A DNA stretch of 31,153 nt from Spirochaetia bacterium UBA2205 (GCA_002328585.1 DCUV01000024.1:1-31153); one strand, 5' to 3'. Positions 1-8,683 are shown, counted from the stretch's first letter. Program-made: numbers and translations. The notes: generated by a model from the letters alone, not told the origin.

Positions 1-169
1 ACCACCCCCAGAAGTACTCCAGCAGGCAGTGTAAAGGCTAAAAAATTATATTATTTATTTTCATTACTAGAAAATCAGTTATGATACAAATTTATATGTA
101 ATAATTGTTCTAATAACCTTTTAATTTCACACAATTCATTAAAAAATAGTATTGCAAATTGCACTCATG

Positions 170-194
170 CTATAGTGTATTGTACTATAGCACC
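170..194. repeat. 9-bp perfect inverted repeat upstream of pyrK
   Basis: TGCTATAGT at 170-178 is mirrored exactly by ACTATAGCA at 186-194 with a 7-nt loop. It ends 14 bases before the pyrK start codon and just before its GAGGG ribosome-binding site (about 198-202). The layout (9-10 bp arms, 7-nt loop) matches the hairpin at 7865-7891, and the arm differs from that motif core (GCGATAGT) by one base changed in both arms. Seen directly: the palindrome. Inference: a hairpin in the leader, or an operator overlapping the promoter. Confidence 0.6.
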
Positions 195-208
195 TGAGGG
201 TAAAAATT

Positions 209-952
209 ATGTTTACATTATTATCCACCAAACCTGTTGCCAATGAACACTACCTGCTTACATTGCAATCGGATGTACGCGCAAGTAAGCCAGGTCAATT
301 TATTAATATAAAGGTTACCAGCAATACTGACCCGCTTCTTCGACGTCCATTCTCAATCTTTGATCACTCAGGTACAAATCTGCAGATTGTTGTTCGTGTT
401 GTTGGGAAAGCTACCCGGCAGATTGCAGTGCTGCACCCCGGAGCAATTGATTGCATTGGCCCTTCAGGTAAAGGTTTTGCGATAGTTACCGGCAAAAAAG
501 CTTTGCTGATCGGAGGTGGCGTTGGCAATGCTCCCCTGTTTTATTGTGCAAAAAAGCTGCGAGAACGCAACTCAACAGTAACTTATATTTATGGCGCAAC
601 TTCACAAAACACTATCTATATGCTGGACGATTATAAAAATATTTCCAACGAACTAATCGTTGTCACTGATGATGGGAGCGCTGGTGTGGAAGGCAATCCG
701 GTTGATATAGCTAAAGCTATCATAAAGACAAACAATTTTGATATGATTTATACCTGCGGACCTCAGATTATGATGCAAAGGCTTACACAGGAACTATCGC
801 CAATACCCATACAGGCTTCACTGGAGCGCTATTTTGGATGCGGAATAGGTTTGTGTTCCGGGTGTACTGTTGCCACCAAAAATGGATACAGACGAGCCTG
901 TATTGACGGGCCTGTATTTGATGCGTATGATGTACTGTGGGATAAACCTTAA
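209..952 (+). CDS. pyrK: Dihydroorotate dehydrogenase electron transfer subunit (PyrK type)
   Basis: This is a 247-residue ferredoxin-reductase-fold protein of the PyrK family. In that family it passes electrons from the class 1B dihydroorotate dehydrogenase PyrD, through FAD and a [2Fe-2S] cluster, to NAD+ in pyrimidine synthesis. The FAD-binding RRPFSI lies at 45-50, the nucleotide-binding GGGVGNAPL at 102-110 and the CGP motif at 183-185. The C-terminal cluster cysteines C211, C216, C219 and C231 have the family spacing. Length and the terminal GPVFDA segment fit PyrK. The start ATG follows GAGGG at a good distance. No pyrD lies next to it inside the window; upstream sequence is cut by the left edge. 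It converges with the isochorismatase gene with 13 bp between stops. Relatives such as sulfide dehydrogenase beta / NfnA share the fold, but the short length and single domain favour PyrK. Two near-copies of the window-wide iterated word (479-487, 792-801) lie in this gene. Confidence 0.87.
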   Translation: MFTLLSTKPVANEHYLLTLQSDVRASKPGQFINIKVTSNTDPLLRRPFSIFDHSGTNLQIVVRVVGKATRQIAVLHPGAIDCIGPSGKGFAIVTGKKALLIGGGVGNAPLFYCAKKLRERNSTVTYIYGATSQNTIYMLDDYKNISNELIVVTDDGSAGVEGNPVDIAKAIIKTNNFDMIYTCGPQIMMQRLTQELSPIPIQASLERYFGCGIGLCSGCTVATKNGYRRACIDGPVFDAYDVLWDKP

Positions 953-965
953 TCTTTGAACAAAG

Positions 966-1529
966 CTATTTAAACAATGGCGACAATTTTTTAAAGATTT
1001 CACTACCAGCTTTTTCAAGCATCATAAACGCTATTGTCTCAGTTGGATACACAACAACACCTGCCTGCCGCAATGCCTGTATTGCCATGTCCCATTCATG
1101 GGTTCGTCGTGAACAAACAGCATCAGATGCTATAACAACATTATATCCTGCTTTCATAAGTGAAAGCGATGTTGTCAAAACACAGATATGAGTTTCAATA
1201 CCACACACTATGATATTCCTTTTATTAAGGCTTGTGACCTGTTCCCTGATACTATCATCCTTCATACAATCAAATGTTAATTTATCAAAAGGAACTACTC
1301 CTTCCAGCTTATCCATAACCTCTTTTATGGTTGAACCTAATCCTTTACGATATTGCTCGGTCACAACTACAGGGAGGTTATACTGTTTTGCAAGCTCTAT
1401 CAGGATTGCCACATTCTTTGCCACCTTCCTGCGCATTTCATATTCCATTGAGTTAAATAAACTATCCTGTACATCAATAACAAACAGTGCTGTGTCATCA
1501 GCCCCAAAATAAAAATTTTTTACATCCAT
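966..1529 (-). CDS. Isochorismatase-family cysteine hydrolase
   Basis: A 187-residue cytoplasmic alpha/beta hydrolase of the isochorismatase/nicotinamidase superfamily. The catalytic triad is visible as D19 (in VIDVQD), K83 and C116. The hallmark GIETHICV sits at 110-117, including the cis-peptide region before the nucleophile. The zinc-binding set of true nicotinamidases is not evident, so it looks more like the YcaC/hydrolase branch, and the substrate cannot be named. It starts 17 bp after the stop of the upstream PBP gene on the same strand, so the two are probably co-transcribed. The functional link to peptidoglycan synthesis is not obvious. Function class is well supported by motifs; the reaction is not. 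Confidence 0.85.
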   Translation of the reverse strand: MDVKNFYFGADDTALFVIDVQDSLFNSMEYEMRRKVAKNVAILIELAKQYNLPVVVTEQYRKGLGSTIKEVMDKLEGVVPFDKLTFDCMKDDSIREQVTSLNKRNIIVCGIETHICVLTTSLSLMKAGYNVVIASDAVCSRRTHEWDMAIQALRQAGVVVYPTETIAFMMLEKAGSEIFKKLSPLFK

Positions 1530-1546
1530 AGCAATCCCTTAATCCT

Positions 1547-4129
1547 TTATTGTTTCAAAGTATTTTCTATTGAGTCAAGTATATCCTCTGTATCCTTCTT
1601 TTTCATTTTTTTCATTATCTGCTCTTTTTGCTTTTCGGATACATTGATATGTGGTATTTTGGTTGTTGGCAGTGAAATGCCACCTGCACATTTTGCACAT
1701 TCTTCCTGCGGTTCGGTTCCTGGTATAAAAAGTTCATCTATAACCTTTTTACAATAATAAGAAGGCAAAAGCCCTGACTCAGCACATACTTTAACTACAG
1801 CTATATTACCAAATGATGAAAAATCAAGCACCGGTTCCTTTTGCAGTGTACAGCTCATATACTGCCCCCACACCGGGGCAACAACTGCACCCCCCGATTG
1901 TCCCGGCCCAAGCGATAATCCCCTGCCATCATATCCCATCCATATCCCTGTTACAAGCTGTGGTGTAAACCCAACAAACCATGCATCTCGATAGTTACTG
2001 GTAGTGCCTGTTTTGCCGGCAACGGGTCTGCCTATGGCAGCGCCTCTTCCAGTTCCCGATGATATAACACTCTGCATAAGGCTTACCACTATCCGTGCCA
2101 CATCAGGAGAAACTATCTGTATACTGCCATCCTTTTCCTGCTCTGCCAGCTCTGCCATTATCTCTTCTTCCTGATTATAGATGATCTTCCCTGTTTTATC
2201 CTGCACATAGCGTATGGAGTATGGAATAACATTTCTACCGCCATTTGCAATGATGGCATAGGCACGGGCAAGCTCAAGCGGTGAAACCTCAAAAGAACCC
2301 AACGCAATGGAAAAATTCCTGGGAACGCGGTTTTTCATCTCATTGCGTGAAATCTTTAAAAGTTTTGCATAATTGTTGAGCACGGTATCAATACCAAGTG
2401 TATCAGCTATACGCACCGAAACAACATTGATGGATAAGGATAAAGCCCTGCGGAGAGTAACCAGCCCATAATATTCGCCTTCATAATTTTCAGGAATCCA
2501 ATCGCCGCCTTCCATGTCAAGGTATAATATAGGCGAGTCCATAATGGTAGTGGCTGCAGTAAATTTTTTTGAATCGATAGCAGCTACATATAAAAGAGGC
2601 TTTATAGCAGAACCAGCCTGACGCATGGATTGCATAACACGATTAAGCTGATTGGTGCTGGTAAAATCGCTGCCGCCAACCATCGCCTCAATATAACCAT
2701 TCCCGGGATTTATTGAGACAAGACAACCCTCAACGTTCATGAACTCTTTCTGATCATAACTGCCTAAAAAATACTGTTGCAACACATCATCAATAGTATC
2801 AAGTCCGGTAATAAGATTTATCATCTGCATCTCATGAAGCAGCCCATCCTTCATATACCGGTTAAATGTACGTTTTTGAGCTGTACCAGTACTTTTTATA
2901 GCAGGCAATCCAAACATCATGGTCAATAAATTGACTTCATCAGTATAACGATTGGTGATATATTCTTCATTATTAAATGCCAGCCCGCGCGAAACAGTAG
3001 TTTGTTTTTCCACTGCATCCTTCAGTAAACTTTGTGCACATTGTTGTTTATCTACATCAACCGTTGTATACACAGCCAGCCCATCTTCGTATACTGCCTT
3101 TTCGCCAAACTTATTAACAAGGATACGGCGTATGTGTTCAGTAAACCATGGAGCCTTGTTAACACGTGATGACCATGTAGTCATCGTAGGTGGCAGGTCA
3201 TTTATATATGCTAAATAATCAGGCCAGAAATCAAGGTATGCCTTCTCTGCCTGTGCAACAGTCATAAAACCCATATCCACCATTTTGGCTAATGCTATAC
3301 GATGACGCTCCATTGAAAGGCGCGGATTTCGTATGGGCGATAGTATATTGGGAGCTGAGGGCAATGTTGCAAGCAAGGAGCTTTCGGCAATATTGATCTC
3401 CCAGACATGCTTGCCAAAATATAATTTTGACGCTGACTCAACGCCATAAGCACCGTGCCCTAAAAATATTTGATTGAGATACATCTCCATTATCTCATCT
3501 TTAGTATAGAACATCTCAATCATGAGAGAAATAAAAGCTTCCTTAATCTTGCGATAGATAGAGCGCTCACCCGAGGTAAGCAATATTTTGGATAACTGCT
3601 GCGTAATGGTGCTTCCACCCTGTTTTACGCGCCCTGAGACTAAGTTTACAAAAAACGCTCGCACAATACCTTTTGGATTGATACCAAAATGATCATAAAA
3701 CTCGTTATCCTCCATCGCAATGAATGCCTTTACTAAATGCGGTGGAATTTTTTCAAGTGGCACAACTTCGCGTTTTTCTTTGAAAAACTCCGCTACAAGA
3801 ACATTATTTTTATCATAAATCTTTGTTGTTTGATAGGGGGTATAGTGAGCAAGGGCTCTGACTTTATAAAAATCTATAACAAGAATGACACAAAATGCAA
3901 TGATGGCACCAGCAATAAGCCCAATAATTATCGGGCGGATATTGCCAAATCGCAGTTCAAGAGCATACAGCACATCTTCAAAAAAATGAACTATTCGGCT
4001 AAAAAAGTTCCCTGCACCCGCATACCCCTTTTTACTGAACTTTTTGTTGTTTAAATTATATCGTTGCATGCCTTTCAATACTCTGATTTCATCGTTACCA
4101 GTTACGGAAATATCTGAAATGTAAGTCAA
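1547..4129 (-). CDS. mrcA: Class A penicillin-binding protein (PBP1A family), glycosyltransferase/transpeptidase
   Basis: An 860-residue bifunctional peptidoglycan synthase anchored in the inner membrane. A basic cytoplasmic N-terminus of about 60 residues precedes one membrane segment (about 66-86). The GT51 glycosyltransferase domain follows, with EDNEFYDHFG at 140-149 (catalytic E140), GGSTITQQL at 171-179, KIKE at 194-197 and YLNQIFLG at 217-224. The transpeptidase domain has the SxxK nucleophile at S507-K510, SxN at 566-568 and KTG at 706-708. These are the complete active-site sets. It polymerises lipid II and crosslinks strands in the periplasm. A cysteine-containing tail (C811, C814) and a lysine-rich C-terminus end the protein. 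It is divergent from dapF across 129 bp, which holds a perfect minus-strand TATAAT at 4181-4186. The ATG start at 4129 gives a normal N-terminus. The isochorismatase gene follows downstream. One GGCGATAGT copy (3336-3344) lies inside it. Confidence 0.95.
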   Translation of the reverse strand: MTYISDISVTGNDEIRVLKGMQRYNLNNKKFSKKGYAGAGNFFSRIVHFFEDVLYALELRFGNIRPIIIGLIAGAIIAFCVILVIDFYKVRALAHYTPYQTTKIYDKNNVLVAEFFKEKREVVPLEKIPPHLVKAFIAMEDNEFYDHFGINPKGIVRAFFVNLVSGRVKQGGSTITQQLSKILLTSGERSIYRKIKEAFISLMIEMFYTKDEIMEMYLNQIFLGHGAYGVESASKLYFGKHVWEINIAESSLLATLPSAPNILSPIRNPRLSMERHRIALAKMVDMGFMTVAQAEKAYLDFWPDYLAYINDLPPTMTTWSSRVNKAPWFTEHIRRILVNKFGEKAVYEDGLAVYTTVDVDKQQCAQSLLKDAVEKQTTVSRGLAFNNEEYITNRYTDEVNLLTMMFGLPAIKSTGTAQKRTFNRYMKDGLLHEMQMINLITGLDTIDDVLQQYFLGSYDQKEFMNVEGCLVSINPGNGYIEAMVGGSDFTSTNQLNRVMQSMRQAGSAIKPLLYVAAIDSKKFTAATTIMDSPILYLDMEGGDWIPENYEGEYYGLVTLRRALSLSINVVSVRIADTLGIDTVLNNYAKLLKISRNEMKNRVPRNFSIALGSFEVSPLELARAYAIIANGGRNVIPYSIRYVQDKTGKIIYNQEEEIMAELAEQEKDGSIQIVSPDVARIVVSLMQSVISSGTGRGAAIGRPVAGKTGTTSNYRDAWFVGFTPQLVTGIWMGYDGRGLSLGPGQSGGAVVAPVWGQYMSCTLQKEPVLDFSSFGNIAVVKVCAESGLLPSYYCKKVIDELFIPGTEPQEECAKCAGGISLPTTKIPHINVSEKQKEQIMKKMKKKDTEDILDSIENTLKQ

Positions 4130-4194
4130 CTAAATATTGCAACAACAATTTTTTTATTTACCAATAACTATCGCCATGCTATTATAACATTTTC

Positions 4195-4223
4195 TTGACA
4201 CATAACACCTTTTATTATATCTG
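4195..4223 (+). promoter_or_regulatory. Candidate promoter of dapF
   Basis: A perfect TTGACA lies at 4195-4200. A weak -10-like TATCTG follows at 4218-4223 after 17 bp, in a TA-rich stretch that offers alternatives (TATATC at 4216, TGTTACGAT at 4222-4230). The -35 is convincing, the -10 assignment is not. The opposite strand carries TATAAT at 4186 to 4181, a candidate -10 for the PBP gene, with no clear -35. Confidence 0.35.
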
Positions 4224-4258
4224 TTACGATAACTGTTCATAAAATATAGAGGTTACCC

Positions 4259-5092
4259 ATGATACCATTTACAAAATTGCACGGTATTGGCAATGATTAT
4301 ATCTACATAAATGCAATAAAACACCCGGTTGAAAATCCAAAAAAATTAGCTATAGCCATGAGCAACCGTAACTTTGGGGTAGGTTCTGACGGACTTATTT
4401 TGATACTGCCATCAGGTAAAGCTGATTTTACCATGCGCATGTTCAATGCAGACGGCAGCGAAGCCGAGATGTGTGGAAACGGCATCCGCGGATTTGCAAA
4501 ATATGTGTACGATCACGGTTTAACAAAAAAAACAACAATCGCAGTTGAAACGTTAGCCGGTATAAAACAGGTCAGGTGTATAGTAAAAAATGGAAAGGTA
4601 CACACAGTGACAGTTGACATGGGCGAACCCATTCTATTAAGGGATAAGATACCCATGCTTGGCAATCCCGGAACCGTAATAGAGGAAGACCTCCATGTGG
4701 ATGGAGTAAAGTTTTCCATTACTGCTGTCTCCATGGGCAATCCTCATGTTGTCATCTATGTGGAAGATGTTAAAAACTTCCCTGTTGAAAAATATGGCCC
4801 CATGATCGAGAACCATGAATTGTTTCCAAAACGAACCAACGTTGAATTTGTACAGATAGTAACCGGGAAAGAGGTTATACAGCGAACTTGGGAGCGGGGA
4901 AGCGGCGAAACGTTAGCCTGTGGCACAGGCGCATCAGCGGTTACCGTTGCCGGTGTGTTAACAGAAAAAACTGATAGAAGGTTAAAAGTACATCTCAAAG
5001 GCGGCAACCTTGCAATAGAGTGGAATAATAAGGATAATCACGTATATTTAACAGGCCCTGCTGAAGAGGTGTTTGAAGGTGTATGGCCGTGA
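4259..5092 (+). CDS. dapF: Diaminopimelate epimerase
   Basis: A 277-residue DapF, the cofactor-independent racemase that converts LL- to meso-diaminopimelate for lysine synthesis and peptidoglycan crosslinks. Both catalytic cysteines are in their family motifs: C72 in MCGNGIRG and C221 in ACGTGASA. The N-terminal FTKLHGIGNDY and the GSGETLACGTG segment are textbook. Length is normal for the family and the protein is cytoplasmic. The start follows an AGAGGT ribosome-binding site. It stands alone on the plus strand, convergent with the GerMN gene (25 bp between stops). Use of meso-DAP fits the diderm peptidoglycan genes around it. Confidence 0.95.
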   Translation: MIPFTKLHGIGNDYIYINAIKHPVENPKKLAIAMSNRNFGVGSDGLILILPSGKADFTMRMFNADGSEAEMCGNGIRGFAKYVYDHGLTKKTTIAVETLAGIKQVRCIVKNGKVHTVTVDMGEPILLRDKIPMLGNPGTVIEEDLHVDGVKFSITAVSMGNPHVVIYVEDVKNFPVEKYGPMIENHELFPKRTNVEFVQIVTGKEVIQRTWERGSGETLACGTGASAVTVAGVLTEKTDRRLKVHLKGGNLAIEWNNKDNHVYLTGPAEEVFEGVWP

Positions 5093-5117
5093 TGCCAATT
5101 ATGCAGGCTTATTTCTG

Positions 5118-5777
5118 TTACCAGAGATTTTTTCCATAAATACCATGTTCAAGCACTTCAACCCTCGTTACACCTTTTACATTGTGACATATCGTTTGCT
5201 CTAAAGCTTTTGTGAACGCTTTAAACGAATCAGCTATAGAGGGCACATGTCCTTCTATTGTGGACAGCTCACAGTCAATAATACAGGTGGTATCATAAAA
5301 CCATATATGGCGCAGGATTATATCTACAGGAGCTATCGCCCTTGTATTCTCAAATTCAGAACCTTCGGCTACCAGCTTTAAAAGCCTGTTAACTTTGCCT
5401 TCATCATCCTGAGGAAGCAACACCTTCCTTTCTTCTTTTAATATTGATTTTGCATCAATATCAGCTACAAAAATATCAATGGTTTTTCGGGTATCCAGTG
5501 CAGGCAATGATGGATAGATATCAAATAAATTTTTATCATCAAGAACTGAGATCGCGCAGTAGTCAACTATGCACACAACACTTATTGCCAGAAGCAGTGC
5601 TCTATACCGTTTTTTTGTATCCTGTGGTGGATTACAAATCCAGTACAAACATATATCCATAAGTTTATTACTTCCGGCTACTATAGCTTGATAGTACGTT
5701 AACAGTTTAATTTTTAGTATACCGGGTAACGTATCAAGCCCATGTCTGGCTATAAAATTTTTAACACTTAATCTCAT
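5118..5777 (-). CDS. Membrane-anchored GerMN-domain protein
   Basis: A 219-residue protein of unknown function. The first 55 residues are basic and partly amphipathic. One membrane segment follows (about residues 57-75, rich in L/A/I/V), then an extracytoplasmic domain resembling GerMN, with a hydrophobic beta strand, an IIDCE-like segment, and a helix before LEQTI...VKGVTRV. GerMN domains occur in GerM and in many envelope proteins beside amidases. A TTG start 12 nt upstream is possible, but ATG at 5777 sits 5 nt after GAGGA, and that site is interwoven with the amidase stop codon (TGAGGA). It is therefore translationally coupled to the amidase. The operon context suggests a role in peptidoglycan hydrolysis or its control. 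The domain call is moderate; the role is inference. Confidence 0.7.
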   Translation of the reverse strand: MRLSVKNFIARHGLDTLPGILKIKLLTYYQAIVAGSNKLMDICLYWICNPPQDTKKRYRALLLAISVVCIVDYCAISVLDDKNLFDIYPSLPALDTRKTIDIFVADIDAKSILKEERKVLLPQDDEGKVNRLLKLVAEGSEFENTRAIAPVDIILRHIWFYDTTCIIDCELSTIEGHVPSIADSFKAFTKALEQTICHNVKGVTRVEVLEHGIYGKNLW

Positions 5778-5785
5778 TATATTCC

Positions 5786-6970
5786 TCAATAATTGGCTAT
5801 ATTCCTGTTGTATTCTTTTATAAATTCAACAATGCCTGCTGTTATCCCCTGTGCAAGCCTTTTTTGATAGTTTCTATCTATTAAATATTTTTTTTCTTTT
5901 GGGCTGGTAATATACCCCACCTCTATGAGTACAGAAGGCATAAGGCATCCCCTCAGCACAAAAAAATCTGCTTTTTTTACTCCTTTTGATTTAAATTCAT
6001 GTATTGTTTTGTCAAGAGATTTTTGCACTGCTGTTCCAAGCATTGCACTCTCTTGCTGTATCTGTGTCGTAATCATGAGCGCTTCAATCATCTCAACATC
6101 ACCGTAGCGCTTGCGCTTTTCAGGATTTTCAAATATAATAACGTTGTTTTCAAGCACCGACGTTGTGCGTGCCTCTTCATTTGAAGGATTTTGTGAAAGG
6201 TAATACGTCTCAAAACCTGAAATCTTGCTTACCACCGCTGCATTGCAATGTATACTTATAAAAAGCCCATTAACACCTTTTTTTAACATCTTATTTGCTA
6301 TCTCTGTCCTCTCACCCAATTCTATAAATCTATCCGTAGTCCGGGTCATGATTACCTCTATCCCGGGTAACCTTTGCTGCAAAACAAGCTTTACCTCTTT
6401 AGCAATCTGCAGCGTTATGTGCTTTTCTTTTATGCCCCCTTTACCTATAGCACCGGGGTCCTTCCCTCCATGACCTGCATCAACCACAATAAAACCTATC
6501 GCATCCTTTGATACTTTTGTTACCGGTGTTTTTTTTTCTTTTTCCTTTACATGAGTGGGTATCTTTTTAATGGTGATTGCATTAACTGTAACATCTACTT
6601 CATACTCGGGAAGCAGGGCTGTCAGCATAGGAACAGCAATATCCAGCGGAATCATTACCTCACCATGCTGTCGCATAACAGGGTAATCACTCCTTACCAG
6701 AGAATCATTCACCAGAGCTATCGCCAGACCAACATGGTACAGTGCATATCGTTCTTTATTAACAATTCTTCCCCGTTGCAACACTATATCAAATGTAGAT
6801 TGTACGGGAAGTATCGTTCTTATGTTATATTCAGAAACAAATGCGTTGTTGTTTATAACTTTTATCGGGATGACAATGCTATCTTGCGAAAACACAGGAA
6901 GCATACATACAGTACATAACAGGATGATAGCATACCAGTGGCGGGATAGATTTTTGTTATAACAATGCAT
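5786..6970 (-). CDS. N-acetylmuramoyl-L-alanine amidase (Amidase_3), exported
   Basis: A 394-residue zinc amidase that cuts the bond between MurNAc and the stem peptide in the periplasm. A hydrophobic signal (about residues 11-28, ending VFSQD) is followed by a beta-rich domain to about 135, similar to AMIN or copper-amine-oxidase-N-like wall-targeting modules. A lysine-rich linker (141-155) leads to the catalytic domain. Zinc ligands H167 (VDAGHGG), E182 and H241 (ISIHCNAA) and the catalytic E350 (LIEVGY) are all present. The domain carries the long insertion (about 250-300) seen in AmiA/B/C-type enzymes that can make them autoinhibited and activator-dependent. It lies 5 bp downstream of pgsA and is coupled to the GerMN gene. 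Family call is firm; the AmiA/B/C subtype is not. Confidence 0.93.
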   Translation of the reverse strand: MHCYNKNLSRHWYAIILLCTVCMLPVFSQDSIVIPIKVINNNAFVSEYNIRTILPVQSTFDIVLQRGRIVNKERYALYHVGLAIALVNDSLVRSDYPVMRQHGEVMIPLDIAVPMLTALLPEYEVDVTVNAITIKKIPTHVKEKEKKTPVTKVSKDAIGFIVVDAGHGGKDPGAIGKGGIKEKHITLQIAKEVKLVLQQRLPGIEVIMTRTTDRFIELGERTEIANKMLKKGVNGLFISIHCNAAVVSKISGFETYYLSQNPSNEEARTTSVLENNVIIFENPEKRKRYGDVEMIEALMITTQIQQESAMLGTAVQKSLDKTIHEFKSKGVKKADFFVLRGCLMPSVLIEVGYITSPKEKKYLIDRNYQKRLAQGITAGIVEFIKEYNRNIANY

Positions 6971-6975
6971 TCTGT

Positions 6976-7578
6976 TTATTTAGAGGAAACACTTTTGCTT
7001 GTAAAGTAAATTTTAGAATATATATTCCAGTGGACAACCGTTGATAGAACAATAAACACAGTGGTAAGCGCTACAAAGATATGCTTTATGCTTATACCCA
7101 TGACTGAATATGACAGGTTAACAATATATATAAAACCCGTCATCCCTAAAAAGAATACCATGCATTTACCGGCATTGCTGGGACGTACCTGAATATCATG
7201 GGTATAGAAAAGCAGAACTCCTGCAGCAATATGGCATATATCCCTGACTACTATGACAATGACAAGCCACAATGGAAAACCCTTAAAAAAATACAGTACA
7301 AGCGAAAGTATGAATATAGTCAATTTATCGGCAACAGGATCAAGAAACTGCCCAATGCGGGAAACCTGATGCAAATAACGTGCAAGATATCCATCTGCAA
7401 TGTCAGAAAGAGCTATCAATACATACACTATAACTGCAATTGAGCAGTATACTGTATCAGTAGTAGTCTTTTCATAGTACAATAACAAACCAACTACAGG
7501 AGCCAATAACACCCGAAGCAAGGAGATCAGATTTGACCATGTAGCAATTCGTCCCTCAAAAAGATCACAAATTTGCAT
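6976..7578 (-). CDS. pgsA: CDP-alcohol phosphatidyltransferase, probably phosphatidylglycerophosphate synthase
   Basis: A 200-residue polytopic inner-membrane enzyme. The CDP-alcohol phosphotransferase signature is complete: D59, D62-G63, A66-R67, G76, D80 and D84, in DIADGYLAR...GQFLDPVADK. About five to six hydrophobic segments follow the family pattern. The N-terminal NLISLLRVLLAPV is typical of PgsA, which makes PGP from CDP-diacylglycerol and glycerol-3-phosphate. Other members (cardiolipin or PI-phosphate synthases) share the signature, so the substrate is inferred. It is first of the three-gene set pgsA, amidase, GerMN. No strong ribosome-binding site precedes the ATG. Confidence 0.78.
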   Translation of the reverse strand: MQICDLFEGRIATWSNLISLLRVLLAPVVGLLLYYEKTTTDTVYCSIAVIVYVLIALSDIADGYLARYLHQVSRIGQFLDPVADKLTIFILSLVLYFFKGFPLWLVIVIVVRDICHIAAGVLLFYTHDIQVRPSNAGKCMVFFLGMTGFIYIVNLSYSVMGISIKHIFVALTTVFIVLSTVVHWNIYSKIYFTSKSVSSK

Positions 7579-7806
7579 AGTTGTACAACCAATTATTTTT
7601 CTGTTAATAGTAAGGTAGTTTTCAATTAATAATGTATTGCGTCAAGCTAATTTCCTTAAATACTTTTTTACAATTTTGTACAATGCTGAGTGTACAAACT
7701 TTAATTTTTTAACAGCCGTATGAGCTTCAAACAGCACTATACCTGCACTACCATCGCTGTGTACAGGGAAAAATCGGTTTTTCTTGATGCCAGCCATAAA
7801 ACGTTA

Positions 7807-7836
7807 TTGACGAAATAGCATACCATGACCTATATC
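7807..7836 (+). promoter_or_regulatory. Candidate promoter of the SH3 lipoprotein gene
   Basis: TTGACG at 7807-7812 and TATATC at 7831-7836 are separated by 18 bp. Transcription would start near 7843 and place the 7865-7891 hairpin in the 5' untranslated leader. Sequence match is moderate; no experimental support. Confidence 0.35.
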
Positions 7837-7864
7837 ATTATCGTTGTTTTGTAATCATCATAGT

Positions 7865-7891
7865 GGCGATAGTTACCCATAAACTATCGCC
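7865..7891. repeat. Perfect hairpin made of two inverted copies of the iterated word
   Basis: GGCGATAGTT (7865-7874) and AACTATCGCC (7882-7891) form a 10-bp perfect inverted repeat around the 7-nt loop ACCCATA. No T-run follows, so it is not a typical intrinsic terminator. It sits 36 bp before the start codon of the lipoprotein gene. It is the only place in the window where two exact copies of the word face each other, an arrangement also common for Neisseria uptake sequences. Confidence 0.85.
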
Positions 7892-7927
7892 CAAAATATG
7901 GTAAAAGTATTGCATCAGGGGAATCTC

Positions 7928-8683
7928 ATGAAAGTAAGGTTGATTATCTGCGTGATTGCAGCATCATTTGTTTTGGTACAATGCAGCAAATCAGGCGAAG
8001 AGTTGAAGTACAAGGCATCATTATCAAAGGCGGTCATCATCAATGACAACACATCTGTGCGTATAGATCCCTATATTTTTTCTTCACGTGTCAGCACAGT
8101 TGACAAAGGAACAATAGTAACTGTAACCGATGTTTCAAAAGAAAAGCAATGGGTTGGCGGGCAGATAGATTATTGGTATAAGGTCATGTTACCCAATACT
8201 ATACGGGGCTGGGTATTTGGAAGTTCGTTAGCCTTACAGATAGATGCTTCGGAAGCAGCTATAGAACGATATGTTGACACCTTATGGAAAAAAGAAGCCG
8301 ACACAGTTCGCAGGGAAATAGCAGGCAAGTGGTGGAGCGTCAACAAAAGCGGGGATTTTACTGAGCATGCTCTTGAGCTGTATCCCGATGGAAACTATAA
8401 ATCATATAGAAAGGGGAGCAATGGTATTGAAGGAAGTTATTCACTTAATTTCAGAACCAGCGAGATAGTTTTTTTAGATAATACCAGTTTTGGAAAAAAT
8501 TTATACTTTGCAAAGCGAGGTAATGCCTACAAGCTTACCGATGCAATAAACGATCCCGGCATTGAATTTAAAAAAATTGCCGAATTCAAAGATTCCATGT
8601 CTGATATTGCACCCGAATCGACAGTTCCCGACTCACAGGAAGGAGTAACTCCCGATGATACAACAACGGATGCGAATCAATAA
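7928..8683 (+). CDS. SH3-domain lipoprotein
   Basis: A 251-residue exported lipoprotein of unknown role. The signal MKVRLIICVIAASFVLVQC ends in lipobox LVQC with C19 as the acylation site; Q at -1 is unusual for enterobacterial lipoboxes. Residues about 33-105 look like a bacterial SH3 (SH3_3) domain, with the T-SVRIDPYIFSSRV start and the RGWVFGSSL end. A second beta-rich module follows (about 130-210, GKWW... LYPDGNYKSY... GSYSL) of lipocalin-like or META-like character. The acidic Thr/Asp/Pro-rich tail is probably disordered. SH3 domains of this type often bind peptidoglycan. Start chosen at 7928 rather than 7898 for ribosome-binding site and signal. It overlaps the next gene by 29 bp. Confidence 0.8.
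   Translation: MKVRLIICVIAASFVLVQCSKSGEELKYKASLSKAVIINDNTSVRIDPYIFSSRVSTVDKGTIVTVTDVSKEKQWVGGQIDYWYKVMLPNTIRGWVFGSSLALQIDASEAAIERYVDTLWKKEADTVRREIAGKWWSVNKSGDFTEHALELYPDGNYKSYRKGSNGIEGSYSLNFRTSEIVFLDNTSFGKNLYFAKRGNAYKLTDAINDPGIEFKKIAEFKDSMSDIAPESTVPDSQEGVTPDDTTTDANQ

Larger units (their letters stand above)
7579..7927. other. Divergent intergenic region between pgsA and the SH3 lipoprotein gene
   Basis: This 349-bp AT-rich stretch holds no open frame I can support. It contains a plus-strand promoter candidate (7807-7836) and a perfect 10-bp hairpin (7865-7891). An in-frame upstream ATG at 7898 has no ribosome-binding site. The ATG at 7928 follows AGGGGAA and begins a proper lipoprotein signal, so I end the region there. 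Confidence 0.6.

Noticed and set aside
1..84. Open plus-strand frames entering from the left edge (stops at 32-34 and 82-84)
   Set aside because: Either could be the tail of an upstream gene, but with 10-27 codons and no family signal I cannot decide which, if any, is real.
7865..7891. Intrinsic terminator
   Set aside because: The stem is good but no T-run follows on either strand, and the flanking genes diverge.
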